A program made the position numbers and the translations under genes. A DNA stretch of 64,000 bases, taken from the NCBI GenBank assembly GCA_032718565.1, contig JAVGVS010000008.1, forward strand, positions 6,320,327-6,384,326. The letters are read 5' to 3'. The notes below the pieces were generated by a model that saw only the letters and a list, made by a program, of their open reading frames with translations, was not told the origin of the DNA and made no database searches. This stretch comes from Distichodus sexfasciatus (taxonomy: Eukaryota > Chordata > Actinopteri > Characiformes > Distichodontidae). This document shows positions 33,627 through 48,228 of this stretch, piece by piece (the stretch's first letter is position 1; every line of letters begins with the position of its first letter).

Positions 33627-36600
33627 GTAAGTTAAGTTTCGTTACCATCACTCGGAGTAGACAGAATACACATAATGTCAGAGGCATGTTGTACGTTTAG
33701 CTGAACTTTGCTTCTGGTTTCGGTTGAGTATCAGTTTACCGAAGGTCTGGTGTCACCGGGTGCGAACGTTTTTTTTTTTGTTTTTTTTTTAACCACAAGA
33801 ATTATTTTATGACAGGTAAAGAATTCTCTCGAGTCGGGCTTTAAGACGAATTTGACACATGTAGGGAAAGGAGTGTTACATCGGTTAATTCATGTGTCTC
33901 GTCTTGGGTTTCGTTGAAGGGTTTCGATGTTCGCCATATTGAGTGTATGAGGTGTGTGTGAGGAGGGGCGGTGGGACTGTGGTGAAGGTGTTCGGCAGGT
34001 GTAAGATACAGAGTCCGCCTCTCTCACGTAGCTATCTGCGCGTCCTTCATTGCCCTCTCTCTTTCTTTCTCTTTCTCTCTCCTCTGTCCGTCACATATAC
34101 ACATACACCGCCTGTCTCTCTCTCTTTTCAAACATACATCACACAAACTCTGTGTCTGTCTGATTGTCTCTCACGTTATTTGTCTGTCTATCTGTCTGAC
34201 ACGCATACATCCTTATCCCATTTCTTCGTTTTCTTTCACTTCACATTATTTCCAGTTCATGGAATAGGAATGAATGCATTTAGACCCTAGACATCACATA
34301 AGTAAGCAACAGGCTGTTGTCATTGTTCACGAATTAATTTTTAAGTTTGCTGAAAGGTCTCTGGTATACTTCTTTCAGATGGGAAAGGAGGATGTCTGTA
34401 CATGAGATCAATTAAACAATCAATTTTGAGATTTCCTGTCCACAGGACACTATGTGGAGGCTAATGATAGTTTATTGTGGTTGTGTAACTTGGATTTGCT
34501 TCCTCATTTTGCTCTTGGTCTGCCCAGTGCTGTCATTATAACCGGTATCTCCGGTTGTTCGGTTTACGTATTGGGTCAGGTGTAAATTATTCAGCAGCAG
34601 CGTGAAAGCTCTTAGGTGTGTGAGAACTGACAGGACGAGAACTGACCTGGTAAAGCTGGCTGTGGTGTCAGGTGTAACCTTTTTGACATTGACGAATATA
34701 GTCTCATATATTCATATGTACACCCATGGGATAAAAGCCTTCCTTTGGGAATATAGCAGTACAAATCAGAGTGACGTGATGGGTGCTCGCTGTAGGAAAG
34801 CGCACAGGGATGTGTTGCAACTCAAAAACGCAATTCACTTCCTTGACTTATTCATGGGGTGGACCTTCTTTGCCCAAGCACATTTCACAGTACATCAGCC
34901 GCACTTCACAGGGCCAACTGGAATAACGAAACAAAGGAGTTTACTTATTTATGAACAAAGAAGCGGAGGAAGATGGATTTCTCGGCCCACAGAACAGTGT
35001 AAACGGGCCCTGCTGTTTTCTTCCATTTAGTCCGGCACCCTGGGAGCTTTTTGCCTTTGTACACAGCAATTGCAGAAAATTTTGGGGGTCAGGGTGCCAC
35101 TTGTAGGCTACTTTCATATCCCACTGCATCAAAAACTTAGCATAACTCAAAAACAGATCTGTCTTGAATATATAAACATACTAGTAGTTTTAAAAATCGT
35201 TCTTCAATTTGGAATCAAAAAGGAATGTATATGCTGTTCTTTGGTAGCAGGCTTATATTTCGCTCAGTTTTATAGGCTATCGGTCAGATTCCAGAGCCAC
35301 ATGCTGGCTGTCGTAGCCTATAAGTCCTTGCTGCTGATGAATGGCATTCGGAAATGCTTGATCCAGTTACCATAGAGATGTAGCATTTTTATTTAATTAA
35401 AAGCCAAGGCTGCCTACTGTAGTAACGTTTCACCGCATGAATGCATCAAGTATGTGTGAATAAGTGAGAAAAAGATGGATGGGGGTTGGGAGACAGACTG
35501 CTGGGAGGGTGGGCTTGGGCAGATTGACCTTATTTAGTTGTGCGAAAACAAGAAACGCATACATGGACTTGCACAAAAGGCCCAGCCTCAAGTTGAGGTG
35601 GAGTGTAAACAGGTGGGAGTGTGTTCGACGACCTTCGTTCTTGCAGCGTATCATGAATTGTGAACTTTGGAATGTGCATATACACACTCGCACACAATCA
35701 CACACTCTCTCTATGCTCTGTTTCAGTCCCTGAAACTCCAGGAGCTGTCCTAAAAACATGGCCTTCCATGACTCTTTCCCTCCCTCTTACCCCACCCCTT
35801 ATTCTCATGGCCTGCTTGCTTTTGTTTGAGGGATGCTTGTCATTGGTGTATTCAAATCCCCACAACCCCCCACGTAACTAGCCTCTGCCTCATATCCCCG
35901 ACACACACACGTACACGCACGCACGCGCGCACACACACACACACACACACTCATTCTACCCCTCAAGGCCACGCTGTTTATTAGAGTCTGAGCTAGAGAA
36001 TGAGGGAGGGAGAGACAGGAAAGAGGGAACAGGTTTTTGAAAAGAAATAGAGGAATGTGGTAACAATGAGCTGGTGAGCAACACTGGTGTGTGTGAGTGA
36101 CAGAGTGTTTGTGTGTGAGTGAGAGAGAAGGAGAGACAAAGAAAGAAAGAAAGAAAAAGCGTGAGAGAGAGAGAGAGAGAAGTAAACCCAGCATAAATCG
36201 AAGACTGACCTTATTTATTAAGCTCGGGGGTGAACTAATAAAGACAGAGCTACCTTCTCCTTCTCATTGCCCTCAGGGTACTTATGCCCAAGAGACTGGC
36301 ACAGACTGCACTAGGTAATGCTGTGCCATACTGTGGTTATACCCCCTGATACCACCTTCATCTGCACTGTCAGGCTCATGGAGGTGAAATTTCATATAAA
36401 ACATTTGTGTCCCCATCATTGAGCTCTAATATTTCTCTTTCGATCTAAAGTTAGCCCGGGATGATGAGGGAAGACATTGCAAGCGTCTTTCCCATCCCTC
36501 TCCTCCATTATCCTGTGGTTAGCTCTCCATCTCTCTCTTACTCTTTCTCTCTCTCATACTCTTTCTCCTCTCCTTGTTCAGCAGATGTCAGATCTCACTG

Positions 36601-39600
36601 TGCTTTTACAGCTCTGGAGATTCATGGCGATGACGTGGCCATTTAACTCGTCCTCATATTTTAATCATTTCTCTAGCAGTGCTGGGCAGCCAACCAACGT
36701 GTCTCAGAGAAGGGTGAAATGAGGGTGAAGGGTAAGAGGGGTGGTATTTCTTTTAGTTTGGCCTTACGAATACCGTTTGGACTTGCCATAAATAATACTT
36801 TTAAAAACGAAATAGACAAACGGCCACATATATGCACAATATAACTCGCATCATTCGGGAAGTACCTTTAATTGAGAATTCAAATCATATCATTTAAAAA
36901 GTCATTGAGGAAATGCAAGTATGCTGAAAAAACGTCATATAAACAAGGAAGTAGATTGTGTTAAATGTTTTTTTTTTTTATTCTGGACTTTCATTCTCAG
37001 TTGATAAACTTTGGATATGACCTGTTGTTGCACGAGCAACAAATCTCTGAAAACATTATTATTGTAAATCAGATGTTAATTCAGACAGAGAATAGTACAT
37101 GACCATAATTAATAAATAAGTTGATTTATTATATCATTGTTTGATTCAAACTGTAATAAATATTTATCATTTCAACCATGTAATGGACATACCTTGCTTG
37201 TTTCTTCCTCTGTGAGGTTTTTACTTTAAGCACATAATCCTGTTACATGTAGCCTGTTAGACCTAATACACACAGACACACACATACATACACATCTTAT
37301 ATCCTCCACTTGAGACTGTAGCTGCTAGCCGGTGGCTCTGTAAAGTGGCATGTGGTTGTCAGTGTGATGTAGGGGGGGTCTGAGGTTGCCAGGCTGTTGG
37401 AGCAGCTCCTGCTAAATTGCAGGGAAAAATGAGGATGAATCCACCCAGTTTACAGAGACGCCAAGCGCTATAAACACGCCAAGCTCCTGATGGGTTTTAA
37501 AAGCGCAGGATTGGGGAATGCCATTTCGAAGAGTGTTATGATGGACTTGGCATCCGAGGGAGCGGGTATACCGCTGGCTGCGTGGGACGCCGCACCGCCG
37601 ACTCGTTGTGGGTACAGTCCTCGGTCTGAGTCCGACCTGCTTATTTACGGATCCATAAAATCCGCAGACACATTTGTGAAACATTAGCTGTTGTGGCACA
37701 TGATGTGGGAAACCAATTGTAAGTATTTAAGCAGGAGTGAAACGTCAATTTTTACTTTTGATATGGCCGCAAATTGCCTCTCAGTGACACACTGTCACAA
37801 AACATATACATTATACACAAAACTGATACATTACCAGGTGCGACCTCCTAACGAACTAGCCTCAGGTGACCGTGGCAAGGAAAAACTCCCTCTGTGGTCA
37901 AGACAAATGAAACCTTGAGAGGAACCAACATTCAGGAGTCCTCATCCACATCCTCCTATATTTATATGCAAGAGGTCAGTACCAGGTTGCAGGGCACAAG
38001 GTGATTATATTACCATTTAAACAAATTCACTACCAAAAAGCTAATGTGGCTGACAAATGCAAGCCAATGGGGCAAGTTGTGTGTGTTAAGAGAGTGGAAA
38101 CGCAATTCAAAAGAGGGTTTTAAAAGCAGTTATGCACTCTCATGAATTTGGCATGCAGGTGGTTTCAACCTCACTAGTGGAAACAGCTACTAGAGACAGA
38201 AGTGTGTGTGTGAGACAGAGAGTACTCTGGACTCTAGGTAATAATGTACAGGTTTTACTTGAGATGACAAAGGATTACATATTTGTTGTTGGATCATTCT
38301 AAAACATTCAGCCTGGATCCCTTTTTATTCTTCCTCTCTTTTACACACACACACACACACACACTCTCCTCACATCTAGTCTTGCCACAGTGTAAGAGAT
38401 GAAGGATGTCTCTAGGTGTAATATAATTCATTAGCTCATTATCAACCCACTCTTCACCGGAGAGAAACAGAAACATGTATTCTGCACTGTGTCTCTCCAT
38501 TTGAACATTTCTCATTAGTCTGTTGCTCCCTGACCTTCAGTGGACCTGCTGCTCAAAAGGAGAATTAGAATAATTACCCAAAGAAGGAACTGAAGAAATA
38601 TGTCTTGCCTTTTCTTTTTAGTGAATTAGTGGCAGGTTTGCATGTTACTCAGATCTGAATCCTGCACTTGCTTTATGTCAGTCTTTCATTCATTCTTCCT
38701 CTCTTCCCCTCCCCTTCATTTTCCTACCCCACCCTACCACCCTGTAAGGTGAGTATAGATCTGTGTACATGAGCGTTGTCCTTCTCGCCCGAGCGCCTCC
38801 CCCCCACCCCTTGTCCTCAGTGTGTCCATCTGGTGTCTGGAAGCCAGGCTGAGCTTTGCTGTATTGATCCGCAATCGACCAGCAGCTCCAGCAATGCCCT
38901 TGCGAGTCGACGTGGCTTATTGAAGACACTGAGCTCTGTCATAGTAACAGCTCCCCGAAACATCCGTACTAACCGCTCCCTTAACTCCAGAACAGTGTCG
39001 GATTAAAGACTTACCTCTACGTCACTCTGGCTCGCTCTCACTCCATTCTCTCTCTCCTCCTCTCTTTCTCTTTCTTGTTCTTGGCCTGCTGCTCCCAGGT
39101 CTAAACCAATGACCTCGTGGTCTGTCTATCACCCCTCTGCTTCGTCTTTCATCTCTCCTTTTTCTCCTCCTGTCCTCGCTTTCCTGCTCGCACCTGGTCC
39201 GCAGAAGGCCCTGTCACGAGCCGGCCGCCTCGCCAACTGCCCTGATGCCTCAGAGCCGTTCCGCCCTCCCTCTGACCTCGTTTCCACGCTGGACGGATAA
39301 CTCCCAAGATTTGTGTTAGCACGACTGGTGAGGCGCTCCGTCGAGACGGATAATTCCATTAGCATTCTGCACGGCGAGGTGTCGGCTGAAAAACCATCGA
39401 TGACCTTCCACACGCAGAGTGGGGTTATTTGGACATTTCTGGTTTCCTAATGAGCTCAAACGTATGAGACATTTCATTTTTTGGTTTTGACCAAACATAT
39501 ACTAAGTAATGGATTTTAATGAATGATAAATGAATTTGGTGACGCCCAGCATCCATTTCTTGTTTGGTGATTTATTCTTCACAGCTCAAGTGGAAAATAA

Positions 39601-42600
39601 ATACAGAATTTGACCATAAATTGCAGAGCTACTATACGATCTGTGTCAAGATGAATGGAGGATAAATCAATCAGTATCATAGATTCACAGAAACTAGCTG
39701 TTCTAGACCAGTCTGTTCCAGGAAAGATACTAAAGCAAGATTTGTATCAGTTTGTTTTAAAAGTGGCTGTTCTGCTCAAGGCCTTTGACGACTTATGCTT
39801 GTGGTTGAACATAAGCTATCACCACATTCATATTTTTGGTTGGTTTACTACTTGAAATAAAGCCTAATTTAGCAGTGGAACTGTCTGAGTTCTCAGTTGC
39901 GTAGAGTTTGATGGCTTAGACTCTGATCCATTTTACCCTGTGGTTTTGTCCCATTCCATTTATTCCTGTCAGCCTTTTAACACACAAGAGCAATCCAAGC
40001 CCTGCCATCTCTCTCTCTCTTTATTTCCTCTTATCCCCTTTTCCTTGCTTAGTCTCTGTCCCATTCTGGCCACGTAATGGATCTGTCTGTCTGCTAAGCC
40101 TCCATCTCTATTGCTCTCCCTTTGCCCTCTTTTTTTAGTCATTGTGACTACCTCATCCTCCTTCCTTTTTTGCGGGTCTGCATCTTGTCCTCCAAATCTG
40201 GCCTTATTTTTGGCTGCTTCTCCATTCCCTTTTTCTCCTTCTGTTGCTTTTTTGTGTTGAACACATCTGCTAGAGTCACACTTGCGTCTTTCTTTTAGCC
40301 CCCTCCCACCTCTCTGTTGTAAATGACCTCACTGTTCTCTCTCCGTCTTTGCAGTCCCTCTCTCTATTGTGCTTTTAGTATCAAGTGTTGAAGGTTAAGT
40401 CATGGAGACAACATTCTGATCCCCTCTCCACCCTTCAGCCATTCCGACCTTCTAGCAAGTGCGAGAAAGAGAGAGAGAGAGAAAGTGAAGGACGGAGAAG
40501 AATAGAAAGGCTGTGTGTGAGAATGTTTCAGTGTTTTGACAGTACTGTGTCTGCGCTCTGACAGTAATGCTAATAATGCTTCAACTGAATAAAACTGAAG
40601 TGTTTGCGTATGAAAAAAAGAGAGAGGAAGAGGAAGCAGCAAGCTTTCTGTTAGTTCAGTAATTCATCTTAGGCGTGGATTTGAAATGAGTCATTAAATC
40701 CAAAGTGCCTATGGCTCTTAGCTTGTGGGGCTTGCATTATAAACTGGGGAAAGGTATGGTGACCACGCAGAGACAGAGAGCTCATTGTGTCTGCCCTACT
40801 TCCATCAATTACACACTGCCTTTGGTGTGCGTGTGAGTGTGTGTTTTTGCGATTGAAAGAAAGCCTTTGTGTCGTAGCTTTTACCTGTGTGAAAGGACAT
40901 GGCTAACTCCGAGTTTCTCATCGTTTTGGGGTATAGAAAGATTACATGAGAAGGTAACACTAGTAGCGGTCTTTGTGTGAGCTGAAAGATGAATAGGCAT
41001 ATTTCCTTTTGCTCCACGTCTCTCTCTCTTTCCCTCCGACTTTAATAATCCATATTGTATAGCATCTAGGTATTGTAGGGTAAAGCAGTAACATCCTTTA
41101 AGTTTCACTTGAGTTTTTTTGCTCCAACCCTGCAGATCAGTCATTGTTTCATAAGAGTTGTTGTTTTTTCAAAAAAACAAGCTCAGTTTATAGAAAAAAA
41201 GACATACAACCAAACAACCAGACATAAAATAAATCAATAAATCAATAAATCAACCTGAGAACAGTCTAGATGTCTTGTCTCTACAGGCTGATCCAATGAC
41301 AGATTAGTCCCATCAACATTTCAGTTCTCACCCTGTCGCCGGAACATAAACACAGTCCATTTCTTCCTTTGGTCTTGACATTGCACCTCTTGAATTCTTG
41401 TCTTATGGGTCAACTGCTCCAATGTAAATATTCCAGTTGCTGCTTGTACCTCTCTCCTCTTGACTGCTGCTAAAATACTTGAATATATTATTGAAACACG
41501 ATTTGCACATGCCTCTGATTGTAATTTCTCTCCACTTGACTGTTACGATACTGGCACGTTATTGAACATATTGTAGTTTTAAGGCAGCCCCTCCTAATGT
41601 TATGGTAGGGAAACACTGAAGGTTATACAAGTACAAGACATGGTGAAACCGTAACCTGCTTTCTTCTCAACACTGTGCAAGCCATTTAAAAGAAACATTA
41701 AGGAAAGAGATCCTGTTAAAAATATGCTAATATTTCAGAGCAACAATATAGAACCATGAACCAAATTCTCATTAGTGCTTGTTCCCTCTTTGTTGTGTAA
41801 AAGTATCCTTTTAGTGTTTCTTTAACAAAACCATTTTCGGAAAGTTATTTTGTCAGTTATCTCTTTTTTTTTTTTCTTTCTTTTTTTTGTGCTTTTCCCC
41901 CCCTTGAGTGAAACAGTATATCTTATGTCCCTGAGGCGCTGCTCTCAGGCTGCAGGAACAGACTCTCCCTGATGGGCACTGTGTGTTCTCGCATCACTCT
42001 GTTACGGCTTCTTTCTGCTGTTAATTTGGCGCTGTGTTCGATATCGGTTTTTGCGGTCTGCCAAAGGTTTCTATATTTTGTGGTGTGAATTTATGGTGTG
42101 TCTGTGTGTGAGCATGTGTGGGTTTCTATACGTGTGTGTATACGTGTGTGTATACGTGTGTGTGTGTGTGTGTGAGAAGCGGATAGCTGATCTCTACTCA
42201 TAATTCAGACAGATAGAAGCCAGCTGGGCCTGTTTGAGGGAAAGACTTGGAAAAGAAAAGAAGAAAGGATGAATGGAGGAATTGTTGGAGGAGGGGGAAG
42301 AGAGAGAGAGAATAGTGCAACTAATGATAAGAACAGTCTCATTAGCTTGATTGATCTTAATGGAAGCAAAAATCCAATCTCTCTCTCTTTTTCCTCCTGT
42401 CCAATGTGTCTTTTTTGCAAGATGTTGTAAAGCTTTATCTAGGATGGATTATTAATAAGCTGTGTGTGTTTGCATTGCTGATGGAATCACAGCGTCTTTG
42501 CAACCTTTCCCACCTCTCCCTTCTCTCTCTCTTCCCCTCACTACATTTCTTTCTTTTTATTCTCTCTTCCTTTTTCCTCTCTCACCTGGGTGCCTGTGAA

Positions 42601-45233
42601 ACACACTTCCTTTCTCCCCCTCTCTCTTTTCCTCTCTCTTTTTCTGTCTTTCCTCTCTCTCTCTTTTTTCCTCTCTATCTCTCTTTTTCTCACTGGGGGA
42701 GGGACTGGGGCGGGTCTCTCAGGTTGTGCTGGCCTACTTTTCCCTTCCTGGCCTCCCTCGTTCCTGTGTTTATTTATTCAGATGCAAGGGCCAGAGAGAG
42801 GAAGAGAGTAGGAGGGAAGAGGGATGGAGGGAGGAAGGGATGGATGGATGAGCGAAAAGAGCGAGGAATGTGAGGGGTGTTCGAGGGAGTCAGGTGGACA
42901 TGAGCTGGTGGGGGGAGAGACCAGGGGAAGTGAAGAGTGCAAAATGGGAATGTGGTAGAAGGAGAGAAATGAAACGGTGGAAAAGTGAGAAGACTTGTAA
43001 AAATGGTTCAGTGAATTTGGTGTGCACTGAACATTTTATGGTGGTGTTGTGATCAGGGCCAGCATTATAAAATCCACAATCTGAAAAACTTCTTTGTGTG
43101 CAGCTGACTGTATTTTTGCAGTAAAAGCTGATGTTGTACAAAACTCGTTATAACTGTAAAGTAGCTTTTCATCAACTAATAAAAAGCTTTGATCTATTAA
43201 TGAAAAACGACTTGAAGCAGCTAATCATCAGGTGCAAATAAATGTGTTTGAATTCCTTCCTTTTAACATTTCAAGGTGTTTGTGTCTGCATGCCTGCTAG
43301 AGATAGCGTGCCTTATCAAAATGCAAGTTATCTGTTTGGGGGATCTGATAGTCTCACACAGACTTGTCAAAGATGAGGCAAATGCCTCCTGCTGAGACAC
43401 AGAGAGCTGGTAAAGACGGATGGAGACTGAGAGGCAGACGGAGTGAGGGTAAGATTGACGGCTAGATGGAGGGATGGGTGGAGAGAGTGTAGTGGGGTGG
43501 AGAAAGAAACAGAGCAAGACGGAGGCTCATTAGGGGAAATAGGTGCAGATAGGGAGTGAGAGGCAGAAACAATGAAAGCATTAGGGCTAGAGCAGTGTTA
43601 TGTCTTATTGGCCGGACTTATTGGCCGACGCCGATATCCGATATATTCATGCTTATATTTGCCGATACCAGTGCTGATAAATGAGTCGACGTGTAAAGAC
43701 AAGATATTTTGCTCGTCAAAGCTCCACTGCATGCTCAGAATTTTCGCACAAAAATAGCACCATAACTCGTGACAGTTCTAACAGCGGCAAGTCAGGCGAG
43801 CGTGAAAGCAGAGTCAAGCAAGGGCGGAGCATTTCGAGAGTAGTACAGAGCATTTTAAGAAAGAGTCACTGTCCGCCCTATGTGGTGCACTAAGTCAAAT
43901 GGGGCGTGTGTGACACTCCGTGTACACTACCTAGTGTATAGAGAGCCGTTAAGCTTCAACCCAAGGTTGTTTCCTGAGATGCAAACTACCCCATAGAAAA
44001 GTATGATAACAGCGCTCGGGACACAGCCCATGTGCGATCTCGCGTTCGCTAAATGAGGCAGATAGAAAATTAAGTTAGTTAAAAATGATTACACTTGCAG
44101 GCAGAGTTGAGCGTGTAACGAGAAGAGATTCTGCTTGCAAACGTTTCACTGCATGCTCCTTTCCAACATACAATAAATGCGTCATAAAATATTTGCTGGA
44201 AATAACGGCAAATCTAAGCATCAGTCCGATGCCAGTGACTTTAAAAAAAACAATTATTGTCCGATTCCGATATGATTCCGATATTATTGTACATTCCTAG
44301 TCATGTCGCATTGTTCAGCACAAATCTTAGAAGGTTCAGAAAAAGTCCTGCAATGTTCATAATTGATTTTAAATAAATAAACAGAGATAAAACTCATATG
44401 TTGAAATTTCATTTCATCCCTAGAAAATGTGTTTGTGTGTGTGCGTGTTTGTGTATCTAAGAGAAGATCAGAGCTCCAGCAGAAGAATGACCCTTTGTAT
44501 CAGGGTAAATATTTTGCTTTGGCTATCTGCACATGGGAAAGATCAATCAGGCAGGAAGCAGATAAAAGACGACAGACTGACCGAACTGGTGAAGGGAAGA
44601 GACGCTGCACTTCATAATTTGTGTGTGTGTCTGTGTGTGTGTGTGTGTGTGTGTGAGAGTGAATGAGTGTGTGTTTGTGTTCGTCCACCGGAGAGCGGAG
44701 ACAGAAACTCTGAGGGGTGCTTGGGAGTAGTTCCTCAGTTACCATGGAAACTCTGTTGAGTAGCTCCTTGTCTGATGACCTCTCACCTCTCACGTGTATG
44801 CGTGTCTGTGTGTGTGTGTGTCTGGTGGGAGACTGTTGTCTGGCAGATCATTTAACACTTCCCTCCCTCCTTTCTCGTTAACCTCAAACCGTGCCTTGTG
44901 ACAAACTTTGCTACACTGTCATCCAAGAAATGTACAGGGAAGGAGAGAAGGAGGGGAGAGAAAGAGAGAATGAGTGACCTCTCGGTTAACACTGTGCAGG
45001 ATTTGTAGTGAAAGCCTCCCTTTTACTTACTCGTAATCATACAGCTATTTATCTGTCTCTCTTTCCTCTACCCCTACACAGACTTTTCTATTACTCTGTT
45101 TTTACTCGCGCTCCCCCTCTCCCCCTCCCCTTCACTCTCCTCCTCTCCTCTCTGGGGTAAGGGCTGATGTCTGTGACTCTGTGCAGATGTGATGTGCAGC
45201 AGCTGTTGCATTTCTACTAGTCAGACACATTTC

Positions 45234-45280
<47 letters not shown>

Positions 45281-47297
45281 CCTCCGTGTGCTGTGTTTTC
45301 TTGCTGAATGCCCCTATTTATTTATATGATGAGGTTTAATATGTAGCACCGTCATGCACAGAAATATTTAATGTCTTGTTTCTACAGTATCTTTGATGGT
45401 GTACTAAGTTAGTGTGTGTGTTTGTGTGTGTGTGTTTAAAGTTTGGCCGTACCATTGCTATCATCGTTTCGTTGGTAACGTGTGGCTGGATGTGTTGCAA
45501 ATTCATGCAGAGAAATATCCCTCTCACCACGTCTGCTTTTGTGTGTGGGTAATTAACTTCACTCTCTTTCTCTTTCTCTCTCCCTCCTTCTCTGTCTCTG
45601 AGTGAGTGTGTGTGTGTGAGATGGCAATCCTGGATGATCCGTTCCTCATTAGGAGCCGTGGTTGATCCCAGAAGCTTCCGCCTAATCTCACACACATCCT
45701 CTAACGGCGACACAGCAAGCTGGCTCATTTAACAGCTTAATGCTGTGTGTGTGTGTGTGTGTATGTGTGTTCAGGGGTGATGGAGTGTATTTGTCTATTG
45801 TAGCAGATGTAGTACTTTGCTGACGTGTTCTTGCTCTTATTTGACCATACATGAGTTTGGAGATGTTGGCAGGGGGGGCGCGCGCGCGCACACACACAGA
45901 TTGGGGGTGTTTGGTAGTTCCTAAGCGATGTGATGATTGACACTTCCTCTTCTGGTTTTTGTTAATGACATGGTCGTGTTGGCATGTCTTTGTTAATGTG
46001 AAAAGGGGGCATTTCATCAGAACTCCTCAGTGTGTTTTAGGAAAATCACGTCTGTTGTTTTTTTATTCCCAAATGAGCTGCAGTGCTGGTGACCTCCCAG
46101 CATTCTTAGTTTCTATGAGTGTGTGCATGTGTGTGTGGAGTGATTTGTGCATTCCCTTCACTGTGTTGTCAAGGTTACTATCTCTCATGGGTGGAAGGCC
46201 AGCGGCGGTCCTCTGCTGAACCTTTCGTTTGCAACATTTTTACAGTCTGAATTCAGATGTGCAAATTACACACACACACACACACACACACAGCCAGTTC
46301 TTCTTGTTCTGCTGTTCGTGTTTCAGGCCCGTTTACTTCCCTACGTCACTTATTAGTTTCTGCTTTGTAATGTTTCCAACAAATGCTTTGCTTTATTTTG
46401 GGCAAGCACCTGTTGCACTTCCTACCTGTTATTTGACTTTTGCGGAAGGACACAAATACACACACACACACACACACCCCAACTCGCCTTCTCTGCAGGG
46501 TCATGTAATATTCACCTCGGGCTTGCTGAGATACTGAAGTTATTACACCCTGCGGCACGACTTGGACCTGGGCTTATGAGCGTTTCCGTGGCGAAGGGTG
46601 TCCATGGAGACCACTGTATGTTGATAGTAAGGGAGGAGGAGGAGGAGAGAAAGGGAGGGAGGGAGTGGGAGAAGAGGGAGTGTATTGTGCCTGTGATCTC
46701 AGCTTGCAGGCTGTGATCTGGCATTAGTGTGTGTGTGTATAAAGGCTTTATAACCTGCTGCCTGCTGTAATACCCACCTGGAGAGGGCAGAGATCCACTT
46801 TCACTTTCACGGAGAGTACTGATAGTGGGTGTGCAGGAGTGTGGGAGTGGGGTGGAAAGTAAAGGTATATAAAGAAACTTGAGTGATATTTAAAGATTGA
46901 AAGAAATGAACATAGTAAAGTAAGAATATGGAAAGAGAAAGAATGAGTGAGAGTAAGAAACTTAGTTGAGTGAGTGAATATTTGTCATTGTGAACACACC
47001 ACAGTGCACCACAAAATGTGACCTCTGCATTTGACCCATCCGTGAAGGAGTAGTGGGCAGCCTTTTTTGGTCAGCACCCGGTGAGCAGTGTTTGGGGAAG
47101 ATCCCTTGCTCATGAGTACCTCAGTGGTCCGGGATTTGAACTGGCGGCCTTCTGATCACGGGGCAAACGCCCGAATCGTTACACTACCAACTGCCCCAAG
47201 ACGGAAACTTTATACAGAAAAGAAAACACACACACATACTTTCGTCATCATCTCACATATCCATTATCAGCATTATGAGTGATCCTCTATCTATGTT

Positions 47298-47334
<37 letters not shown>

Positions 47335-47587
47335 CTCTGTGTCCTCCTGCATGGATGAACAATTCAGCCTGTGGACTAGAATTCTGGGTAATCGGTCATG
47401 TGCCATTCGGAAACAATTTTTGTTTTAGCTCTGTGTGTAAACAACCAAATTATTGATGAAATGGGCATTATTTCAAACTGTGTGTGTGTGCATCCATATC
47501 ACTTGCTTGTTTTAATTAGAGTGGTTTTGGGAAGATCTTGTGTGCGTGTGTGTGTGTGTGTGAGAGAGTGAGAGAGTGAGAGAGTGA

Positions 47588-47631
<44 letters not shown>

Positions 47632-48196
47632 AAGAGATGTTGGAACATTTGTTGGGGTCATTGTGCACTTCCTACACACTCCCACACACAGTTTTGCTAC
47701 AAACTTGTGGCAGGCCGTCTAAGTGCAGTTATTTCTGTTTGAATTATACATAAGGATACACACACAGCCATTCTGCAGTGCTGCCAGCCTGCAGGCCAGA
47801 CCAGTCCGCTGTGTGTGTGTGTGTGTGTGTTTGCTGAGAGAGAGGGCACCATTTGTCCTTTACTTTTATCAAGTTTAAGCTGAACATGTACACATGCCTA
47901 TCTGTTTTGTGAACACGCGTTTGTGTGTGTGTGTGTGCTCGCAAATGGCACAGGCAGTATATATTTAACACCCACATACACAAACCCCGCTGAGGTCATA
48001 ACACTTTTCAAACCCAGTTTTCACTTCTCTGAACATCGAACCACACACACACAAACACACACCCGTCCTCCCCACGGAGCCCTCCAGCTGTTCAAGTCAC
48101 CCATCTACCTTCTGCTGCTGATGTCACCCCTCTCCTCCTCCTCCTCCTCCTCTCTTCTACAGTTTAACCAACAACCCAGCATGTCCAGCCTTAATT

Positions 48197-48228
<32 letters not shown>

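Noticed and set aside
34602..35030. 142-codon frame with mixed composition
   Set aside because: Not low-complexity, but no recognised domain, no promoter or poly(A) signal, and inside a large intron. Could be an old retroelement fragment; not supportable as a gene.
37412..37699. 95-codon minus-strand frame
   Set aside because: No recognisable domain and overlapping frame on the other strand; likely chance in a GC-richer patch.
42406..42873. 155-codon frame in nectin intron 1
   Set aside because: Built on a pyrimidine tract followed by a purine tract; composition explains the lack of stops.
45336..46537. Several frames with (TH)n or (CV)n stretches
   Set aside because: They are translations of CA/GT microsatellites on both strands.
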